Shown: positions 6,255 to 11,352 of the stretch, in pieces
How the letters are laid out: each line of letters opens with the position of its first letter
Position numbering within the stretch: the stretch's first letter is position 1
Source of the DNA: Armatimonadota bacterium
Lineage (GTDB): Bacteria; Armatimonadota; Abditibacteriia; CG2-30-59-28
Length of the DNA stretch: 11,352 bases
Reading direction: 5' to 3'
NCBI GenBank assembly: GCA_016199605.1
Contig: JACQGJ010000333.1
Span: forward strand, 1-11,352
Notes under the pieces: model-generated
Database searches by the model: none
The model's input: only the letters and a program-made list of their open reading frames with translations
What the model was told of the DNA's origin: nothing
Translations under genes and position numbers: made by a program

Positions 6255-7685
6255 ATGCACTGTTTCCATCGATGGGTTCTACCTATCTATGCGACGGCGC
6301 TGGCGAGTCTCTCCCTGTTTCGACTACAACCTCTGGAAGCCAAAAGCTACCAGGTCCACTCCGGCGATTCTCTCTGGACTATCGCCCGAGAGTTTGACAC
6401 GCATGTTGCTACTCTATGCCAACTCAATGGCTTGACTGAGAAATCTGCCCTCCAGTTGGGTCAACAAATCCAACTCCCTGACACTGCGAACACCTCCAAG
6501 TCGTCGGTCGTTTCCTTGAAGCATTCGGCCTCCTTCGTCGGTTACATCAACTCTCCCAGAGTCAGCGTCCGCTCAGCTCCCGGCAGTGATAAGAACCGGG
6601 TCGCAATGGCGACTCAGGGATCGGCGGTTCGGGTGCTGGGATCGAAGGCAGTCGCAATCGGACCGAATTCCCTGTGGTATCAAATTCGGTTTTCCAATGG
6701 AAAGCAAGGGTGGGTTCGTGCAGACCTTGTGACCGTCGGGCAAGCGGCGGCTTCGGTCGGTTCACAAAAGGCTGTCTCCACGCCAGCGAGGGTTTCCCAG
6801 ATCAACCGGGTGGCCTACATCGGTGAGGATATCGTGAATGTGCGGAAAGCTCCCGGCACCGGCTCACCACGTCTGGCGAAGGCGCTCAAGGGAACCACGG
6901 TCCGGCTCGTCGCCAAGTCCGAGGATTGGTACAAAGTGAAGTTCCCCAATGGAACCCGCGGTTGGATCCACGCCTCTCTCGTAACGCAGGGAAATTCCAC
7001 CAGGGGAGTTCTCGTCAACCTCGGCAAGGGACCACGTGCTTATGCACTGAAAGACGGGATCAATCTGCGACAGGGACCTGGTCGAGAGCACGACCGCATC
7101 GCCAAGGTTACAAAAGGCGCCGCGATGAAAATCTGCGCGAAGCGGGGCGACTGGTACAAGGTTCGATGCACCAATGGGCAAACGGGTTGGATCGCCGGCT
7201 TCCTCGTTAAGGAAGTCCGGTTCTCTGCTCGGAAAGCAGCCACGGTACGTCGCGGTTTTGCGAGAATGGGTAGACGTATGCGCAGGTTCAATTTACGGGA
7301 GGTCCACATCCCCGGGCTCCACCCCTTTGTGCGCTCGGCCCTGAAATACCGCGGGGCGCGGTACGTGCGCGGGGGATCGATCCCTTCTCGCGGCTTCGAC
7401 TGCTCCGGGCTGGTCTATCGTGTGTTAAACAACAATGGGGTATCGGCTCCGCGAACTTCCTCGGACCAGTATCATGTCGGCGCTCCGGTCTCGAAGGAAC
7501 AGATGAAACCGGGGGATCTCGTCTTCTTCAAGAACACCTACCGTCGCGGGGTCAGCCACGTGGGAATCTATATGGGGAATGGGAAGTTCGTACACGCTGC
7601 CAATCGGCGCAAAGGCGTCACCGTAACAGACCTGGACCAAGGTTTCTACCGGAAGAAGTTTGCAGGGGCTCGGCGCATCAAGTAG
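6255..7685 (+). CDS. Secreted cell-wall hydrolase: LysM, three SH3b domains and NlpC/P60 endopeptidase
   Basis: This 476-residue exported peptidoglycan hydrolase probably cuts stem peptides (gamma-D-Glu to diamino-acid bond). Residues 1-29 form a signal peptide with a hydrophobic core (WVLPIYATALASLSLF) and a likely cut after LEA. A LysM domain follows (YQVHSGDSLWTIAREF, about 32-75). Then come three bacterial SH3 domains at about 96-162, 186-246 and 262-320, each with VxVRxAPG- or INLRQGPG-like and GW(V/I) motifs. A very basic linker (about 321-347) leads to the NlpC/P60 domain (about 355-476) with catalytic Cys383 (FDCSGLVY), His435 (VSHVGIYM) and His447 (KFVHAANRR). The catalytic set looks intact. 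The ATG at 6255 begins the signal peptide directly; AAAGGGG lies 11 nt upstream. It is the only plus-strand gene, has its own promoter, and its last 8 bp overlap the end of bioD tail to tail. Role in wall turnover or cell separation is inferred. Confidence 0.95.
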   Translation: MHCFHRWVLPIYATALASLSLFRLQPLEAKSYQVHSGDSLWTIAREFDTHVATLCQLNGLTEKSALQLGQQIQLPDTANTSKSSVVSLKHSASFVGYINSPRVSVRSAPGSDKNRVAMATQGSAVRVLGSKAVAIGPNSLWYQIRFSNGKQGWVRADLVTVGQAAASVGSQKAVSTPARVSQINRVAYIGEDIVNVRKAPGTGSPRLAKALKGTTVRLVAKSEDWYKVKFPNGTRGWIHASLVTQGNSTRGVLVNLGKGPRAYALKDGINLRQGPGREHDRIAKVTKGAAMKICAKRGDWYKVRCTNGQTGWIAGFLVKEVRFSARKAATVRRGFARMGRRMRRFNLREVHIPGLHPFVRSALKYRGARYVRGGSIPSRGFDCSGLVYRVLNNNGVSAPRTSSDQYHVGAPVSKEQMKPGDLVFFKNTYRRGVSHVGIYMGNGKFVHAANRRKGVTVTDLDQGFYRKKFAGARRIK

Positions 7686-8400
7686 CCTCGTCACACACTT
7701 CCTTCATCCTCACTACTTGGGAGAGTTCTTCGTCAGTCGGCAATCGGTCGGCCCACTTCGCCATATACGGCAGTGAGCCAACTACCCGCAATCTCGTCCA
7801 TCGGGTGATCTCCTGACAACTCGATTCACGAGTCTTCGCGTCCACTCCCGGCCCCGATTCGTTGAAGAAAAGCCCCACAATCTCAAGCCTCGTTGATCGC
7901 ACGTGATGTACGGTGAGCAGCGTGTGGTTGATGGTCCCGAGGGCAGTACGAGCCACGACGAGAATCGGCAGACCCAGAGCCTTGGCGAGATCGCCAACCA
8001 GCCACTCCTCATCCACGGGAACCATCCACCCGCCGCATCCTTCAACGATCATGATTTCGTGACGAGACTTCAGGGCTTCCCATGAGGAAAGCAGCAGTGC
8101 GCGATCGACGGTACGACTCTCGTTCCGGGCGGCAGAAGAAGGAGCGAGGGGGTCTCGGAACAGGAGCGGCGTGATAAGCTCGACAGGATCCTCGACTCGG
8201 GCGCAATGCTTGAGGAAGACGGTATCGGGGGAAAAGGGGAGACCGGACGAGTCTGCATCGCAACCACAGGCAATCGGTTTCATGACGCCGACATAAATCC
8301 CTCGAAGGCTCAACTCGCGCGCTAACAGTCCGGCAATAACTGTTTTGCCGACGCCTGTATCCGTCCCGGTTACGAAGACTCCCCTACTCCACCATGCCAT
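7678..8400 (-). CDS. bioD: ATP-dependent dethiobiotin synthetase
   Basis: This 240-residue cytosolic enzyme closes the ureido ring of dethiobiotin from 7,8-diaminononanoate (or its carbamate), CO2 and ATP, the penultimate step of biotin synthesis. The P-loop-like TGTDTGVGKT (11-20) is at the N-terminus, then VGVMKPIACG (37-46) with substrate-binding Lys41. IVEGCGGWMVPV (118-129) has conserved Glu120, followed by VVARTALGTINHTLLTVHH (148-166). FFNES (178-182) matches the nucleotide-specificity asparagine region. Length is normal. GCGAGG lies about 10 nt before the ATG at 8400. It follows the DedA gene by 41 nt and is the last gene of the biotin run. If the upstream BioU-like protein makes the diaminononanoate carbamate, as in Synechocystis, this BioD would need only the ATP-driven ring closure. 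The stop overlaps the opposing NlpC/P60 gene by 8 bp, with no room for a separate terminator. Confidence 0.96.
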   Translation of the reverse strand: MAWWSRGVFVTGTDTGVGKTVIAGLLARELSLRGIYVGVMKPIACGCDADSSGLPFSPDTVFLKHCARVEDPVELITPLLFRDPLAPSSAARNESRTVDRALLLSSWEALKSRHEIMIVEGCGGWMVPVDEEWLVGDLAKALGLPILVVARTALGTINHTLLTVHHVRSTRLEIVGLFFNESGPGVDAKTRESSCQEITRWTRLRVVGSLPYMAKWADRLPTDEELSQVVRMKEVCDEAT

Positions 8401-8441
8401 GGCCTGAGAACCTCGCCTGTGATGTGGCCCGACGGAGTCTG

Positions 8442-9098
8442 CTACTGCGCGACTTCAACAGGTGCCGGATCGGTCTCTTCCTCATCTTTCCAGTGGCTGA
8501 AATGTCGGCGGAGATACCACCCCGCCAGTACCAGGCACACCAGGACGATCGCGATATCGAATTTGTGCCAGAGGCGGCTCAGAGCTTCGCGGTGCTCGCC
8601 CAGCTTGACACCAACATAGACCAAGAGATAAGACCAGATCAGGGAGCCGATGAACGTGAAGAAGACGAACCGCGGTAGATTGACTCGCAGGATTCCGGCG
8701 GGAAGTGAGATAAACGTGCGCACGATCGGTAGCATTCTACAGACGAAGAAGGAAACGTCTCCATACTTCGCCACCCAGCGATCCGCTGCTCGCAAGTCGT
8801 GTCGGGTGACAAGGAACCACTTCCCATACTTCTCCACAAACGGTCTTCCGCCGAAAAATCCCAGGATGTAGGACGGCACCGAGCCGACCACACACCCCAA
8901 CGCTCCGGCAAAAGCGGCAACGTGGAAGTTCATCTTCCCGATGGAGACAAGGTAGCCTGCGAAGGGAAGAATGGCTTCGCTGGGGAGTGGGATGTTGGCA
9001 GACTCGATAGCCATCAGCATCACGACGCCCATCGCCCCCAGTCCTGAGATAGTGGCTTCGATCCAGTGAAAGATGGGAGCCAGCAACGAGTCGAGCAA
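8442..9098 (-). CDS. DedA family integral membrane protein (VTT domain)
   Basis: This 218-residue inner-membrane protein belongs to the DedA/VTT family. Recently studied members move lipids such as undecaprenyl phosphate or phosphatidylethanolamine across the membrane, and others affect envelope homeostasis. Hydrophobic segments lie at about 17-33, 42-60, 62-82 (partly re-entrant), 143-165 and 182-196. The conserved signature is present: acidic IESANIPLPSEAILPFAGYL (31-50) with Glu32 and Glu41, and CRMLPIVRTFISLPAG (120-135) with the two key arginines Arg121 and Arg127 six residues apart. The C-terminal tail is short and acidic. The start is a TTG at 9098: GGAGG lies 8 nt upstream inside the end of bioF, and the nearby ATG is out of frame. 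Only one base separates it from the bioF stop, so it is likely coupled to bioF. Its place inside a biotin operon is unexpected. Family sure, substrate unknown. Confidence 0.92.
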   Translation of the reverse strand: MLDSLLAPIFHWIEATISGLGAMGVVMLMAIESANIPLPSEAILPFAGYLVSIGKMNFHVAAFAGALGCVVGSVPSYILGFFGGRPFVEKYGKWFLVTRHDLRAADRWVAKYGDVSFFVCRMLPIVRTFISLPAGILRVNLPRFVFFTFIGSLIWSYLLVYVGVKLGEHREALSRLWHKFDIAIVLVCLVLAGWYLRRHFSHWKDEEETDPAPVEVAQ

Positions 9099-9099
9099 T

Positions 9100-10251
9100 T
9101 CATGATCCTCCAGACTGATTGGCGCTCAGCACTTGGGCGAGCGTCTCTACGGCTAACTTGATGTCCTCTTCAGTGTGCGTCGCCATCAAGGAGACACGCA
9201 GACGAGCCGTTCCCTCCGGTACTGTCGGGGGTCGAAGGGCCGGACAGTAGACCCCTGCCTCGAACAGCTTCTGTGCGGCTTGCACCGCCGCCTCGCTGTC
9301 TCCCACGATGATGGGTACAATCGGCGTATCCCGGTGAGGCGCGTCGATCTTCGCCTGTGCAAGTCCCTCAATCAGTTGGCGGCTATTCCGCCGCAACTGC
9401 TGCCTCAGGCCATCGCCAGATTCAGCCAGCTCCAAAGCAGCGAGGGCAGCCCCCACAACGCTCGCAGGCAACCCGGTCGTGTAGATGAAGGTGCGGGCCC
9501 GATTCCGAAGGTAATCCACCAGGACTTTGGATCCACAGACAAAACCACCCAGGCTGCCGAAGGCTTTCCCCAGCGTGCCAATGTTAATCAACGATCTCGG
9601 ATCAAGTCCAAAGTGCTCTACCGTGCCGCGTCCGCTGGCTCCCATCACGCCTGTCCCATGAGCGTCGTCGACGATGAGGATGGCTCCATGTTGTTCGGCA
9701 ATGTCGAGCAGGTCAGGCAGCGGCGCGAGGTCCCCATCAACGCTGAACACGGCGTCGGTCACGACGAACTTGCGGCGGTATTCCCCCGAACAAGCAAGTA
9801 TGGACGTCAGCTTCTTCACGTCGAGATGCTGGTAAACCCGAATTGTTGCCCCAGTGTTGCGCGCAGCGTCGATCAGGCTGGCATGGTTGAGCTTGTCGAG
9901 GATGACCAGGTCGCTTTTTGTTGCCAGGGAAGTGAGTGTCCCAAGATTCGCCATGTAACCGGTAGGGAAAACGATGGAGTCTTCGCAGTGTTTGAACTCG
10001 GCGAGACGTTTTTCCAGTTGGGAGCTGAGCTCGAGGTTCCCGGAGATCAACCGCGATCCCCCTGCACCAGCGCCGAATTCGGCAAGGCAGTTCTGTGCTG
10101 CTTCGACGACCAGAGGATGGTCGGCAAGCCCCAGGTAGTTGTTAGAGGAGAGGTTGAGGCACCACTTGCTGTCAATCGTGATCCATGTGTCCTGGGGACC
10201 GGTCAGGGAGCGCAAATGACGGCGTAGAGACCTGCTGTCGAGGTCAGCCAA
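9100..10251 (-). CDS. bioF: 8-amino-7-oxononanoate synthase (PLP-dependent alpha-oxoamine synthase)
   Basis: This PLP enzyme condenses pimeloyl-ACP (or -CoA) with alanine to 8-amino-7-oxononanoate, the first step of biotin ring assembly. From the TTG at 10251 it has 383 residues. Family motifs are LNLSSNNYLGLADHP (32-46), FGAGAGGSRLISGN (59-72), DKLNHASL (119-126) with stacking His123, DAVFSVDGDLAPL (166-178), VDDAHGTGVMG (194-204) with Asp195 and His198, and NIGTLGKAFGSLGGF (223-237) with PLP-binding Lys229. The start is uncertain. Compared with E. coli BioF about ten residues are missing, and the frame stays open upstream to 10305. It encodes a plausible helix (ALNQLETQLGEELADL) but has no ATG or GTG; only ATT (10299) or CTG (10275) could extend it. 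Glycine C-acetyltransferase is the main alternative family member, excluded mainly by the bioD and bioU-like neighbours. It lies 49 nt or less after the bioU-like stop. Confidence 0.94.
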   Translation of the reverse strand: MADLDSRSLRRHLRSLTGPQDTWITIDSKWCLNLSSNNYLGLADHPLVVEAAQNCLAEFGAGAGGSRLISGNLELSSQLEKRLAEFKHCEDSIVFPTGYMANLGTLTSLATKSDLVILDKLNHASLIDAARNTGATIRVYQHLDVKKLTSILACSGEYRRKFVVTDAVFSVDGDLAPLPDLLDIAEQHGAILIVDDAHGTGVMGASGRGTVEHFGLDPRSLINIGTLGKAFGSLGGFVCGSKVLVDYLRNRARTFIYTTGLPASVVGAALAALELAESGDGLRQQLRRNSRQLIEGLAQAKIDAPHRDTPIVPIIVGDSEAAVQAAQKLFEAGVYCPALRPPTVPEGTARLRVSLMATHTEEDIKLAVETLAQVLSANQSGGS

Positions 10252-10300
10252 CTCTTCGCCGAGTTGTGTTTCCAGTTGGTTGAGAGCAGTTCCCGTAATC

Positions 10301-11290
10301 CTATTTCACCACACAAGGCATCATTTCGGTGGAGCCGAACATGCCGTAGATTCCGCGCTCACGAAGCCAGGCGGCTCGTTTCAGATATCCCAGAGCAGGA
10401 CCGATAACATTCGCAGCCATCGTGGTCTCGTCGCCGAGGACGAACCGGTGTGAGCTGCGCTTGCCGTCGAACGTGATCCCCGTAAGAGTCATGGTCGTGC
10501 TCACGGGTTTCCTGGCGTGGCGCGTGTCCATCACGCCACCCACCTCAACTTGCGAGGCCTGCTCCACTACTCCCACTCGCTGGAGCAGCAGGTCGTCCGC
10601 GTGCTCCATTTCGTGCAGTTCAAGAAGGCCGTTTGTCTTATCCAGCAAAGACTCCACCTCCTGATCGGTCATTGCTTTCGTCTTGTCAACGTCATAGCCG
10701 GGCAGGTGGGCGATGTCTTCGCGAATCGTCGCCTTGTACTCATCCCAATTGGCGATTCCGACTCCCCACCAGATATCCACCTTCTCAACCTTCACAAAAG
10801 ACTGGGCCCCCAGCACTGCCGCTGCGGTCAGTAGTCCCGGCGTTGCCCCACAACCGGTGATGTAGGCGCTATGGCAGCCCTTCAGGTTCTCGTCCAACTC
10901 AAACATCATCTCCATCGCCGCGGTGCGTTTGAGGGCATCCACAAAGCACCCACAGAACCCGGCCTCCGTGAACCTGCGGACCACTCCGGGGATGAAGTTG
11001 TTCGGTAGATTCGGGAGGGCAATGAGGACTCCGTCAATGGATCCTTTCCGATTCAACAGTTCCCCCAGGGCATCCTCCGAGTGATGCCCTACCTCCGGCA
11101 GGTGCGCGACACTTCCCCCAATCTTCACCTGTGCAACCTCGTCACCATCAAGTCCCTCTTCTCGGTAGGCAAAGCCAACGCTGTCACAGATGCCGACCAG
11201 TCTCATCTCCTGCTTCATTCGTAAAATCCTGGCAGCCGCCTTGCCAAGTCCGCCGGCGCCAAGGACTGCAACATTCATAGGATCACGCAT
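10301..11290 (-). CDS. bioU: BioU-like (S)-8-amino-7-oxononanoate synthase / saccharopine dehydrogenase-like oxidoreductase (suicide enzyme replacing BioA)
   Basis: This 329-residue Rossmann-fold protein is of the kind annotated in cyanobacteria as saccharopine dehydrogenase-like. I recognise it as BioU (Synechocystis slr0355). That enzyme turns 8-amino-7-oxononanoate into diaminononanoate carbamate by giving up the amine of its own Lys124, with NAD(P)H and CO2/bicarbonate, replacing the aminotransferase BioA. Motifs are VLGAGGLGKAAARIL (9-23) for the nucleotide, LIALPNLPNNFIPGV (89-103), VDALKRTAAME (117-127) with Lys121 at the expected place, YITGCGATPGLLTAAA (143-158), GVGIANWDEYKATIREDIAH (176-195), and MEHADDLLL (228-236). 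The start at 11290 is fixed by AAGGAG 7 nt upstream; a second ATG at 11278 lies four codons in. bioF follows directly and bioD is in the same run, which supports the role. Family recognition is from memory, not a search; a generic saccharopine-dehydrogenase-like enzyme is the alternative. Confidence 0.85.
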   Translation of the reverse strand: MRDPMNVAVLGAGGLGKAAARILRMKQEMRLVGICDSVGFAYREEGLDGDEVAQVKIGGSVAHLPEVGHHSEDALGELLNRKGSIDGVLIALPNLPNNFIPGVVRRFTEAGFCGCFVDALKRTAAMEMMFELDENLKGCHSAYITGCGATPGLLTAAAVLGAQSFVKVEKVDIWWGVGIANWDEYKATIREDIAHLPGYDVDKTKAMTDQEVESLLDKTNGLLELHEMEHADDLLLQRVGVVEQASQVEVGGVMDTRHARKPVSTTMTLTGITFDGKRSSHRFVLGDETTMAANVIGPALGYLKRAAWLRERGIYGMFGSTEMMPCVVK

Positions 11291-11297
11291 CTCGTAT

Positions 11298-11303
11298 CTC
11301 CTT
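11298..11303 (-). promoter_or_regulatory. Ribosome binding site fixing the bioU start
   Basis: The minus strand reads AAGGAG, a full Shine-Dalgarno core, 7 nt before the ATG at 11290. This makes MRDPMNV the translated start rather than the internal ATG at 11278 or the longer open frame reaching 11338. Confidence 0.8.
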
Positions 11304-11305
11304 GC

Positions 11306-11342
11306 GGACTCGCAGAGTCCGAGTTGAGCTGACTCCAACTCG
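11306..11342 (-). promoter_or_regulatory. Tandem inverted repeats in the bioU leader (candidate operator or RNA switch)
   Basis: Two adjoining inverted repeats precede the bioU ribosome site. Repeat A pairs 11320-11326 (CGAGTTG) with 11336-11342 (CAACTCG) around a 9-nt loop. Repeat B pairs 11306-11311 (GGACTC) with 11315-11320 (GAGTCC) around GCA, ending 2 nt before the Shine-Dalgarno. In the transcript, loop A contains GAGTC, identical to the 3' arm of B, so the B 5' arm could pair with either. This could be a protein operator or a leader RNA control. It does not match the E. coli BirA operator. The window ends 10 nt further on, so upstream context is missing. Confidence 0.4.
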
Positions 11343-11352
11343 AGTGCAGCAC

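Noticed and set aside
9175..10227. Long open frame (350 codons) on the plus strand opposite bioF
   Set aside because: It is fully antisense to a motif-complete bioF, has no recognisable domain, and its composition is what codon bias on the other strand produces.
10301..11290. Saccharopine dehydrogenase of lysine metabolism
   Set aside because: Only the Rossmann half resembles that family; the DALKRT motif and the bioF/bioD context fit BioU better.

Overview
The window is about 11.35 kb of dense, moderately GC-rich bacterial chromosome: ten protein genes, nine on the minus strand, with several overlaps or very short gaps. There is no rRNA, tRNA, CRISPR array, insertion sequence or phage gene. 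The contents are a suicide-enzyme type biotin cluster, an NfnSL-type ferredoxin:NADP oxidoreductase, an iron-sulfur APS reductase and a uroporphyrinogen-decarboxylase-like protein. They suggest a free-living bacterium, probably from an uncultured or poorly sampled phylum. I cannot name the taxon from sequence alone. Nothing else in the window looks cyanobacterial, although BioU is best known from cyanobacteria.

Layout, right to left along the minus strand. (1) Biotin block, 11290 to 7678: a BioU-like Rossmann dehydrogenase, bioF, a DedA-family membrane protein and bioD, packed like one operon. No bioA is present. The BioU-like protein keeps the lysine motif (DALKRT, Lys121) expected of the sacrificial amine donor that replaces BioA. 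(2) A single plus-strand gene, 6255-7685, for a secreted LysM-SH3-SH3-SH3-NlpC/P60 cell-wall hydrolase with a clear sigma-70-like promoter. It converges on bioD and overlaps its 3' end by 8 bp. (3) A 341-bp divergent control region, 5914-6254, with a promoter for each direction and a hairpin in the cysH leader. (4) cysH (APS-reductase type) followed by a LOG-family nucleotide phosphoribohydrolase, 5913 to 4426. (5) A four-gene run, 4230 to 88: URO-D-like protein, nfnS, nfnL and an SDR epimerase/dehydrogenase, linked by a 15-nt gap, an 11-bp overlap and an ATGA overlap.

How the genes may work together. BioF makes 8-amino-7-oxononanoate. The BioU-like protein would convert it to diaminononanoate (as the carbamate), using its own lysine nitrogen and a nicotinamide cofactor. 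BioD would close the ureido ring, leaving BioB (outside the window) to insert sulfur. Sulfate reduction by CysH supplies sulfide for cysteine. The Nfn pair balances NADH, NADPH and ferredoxin. Its co-transcription with a URO-D-like protein and an SDR hints at an unassigned redox or methyl-transfer pathway. The most interesting content is the non-cyanobacterial-looking bioU-bioF-dedA-bioD cluster and the uroD-nfnS-nfnL-SDR operon.
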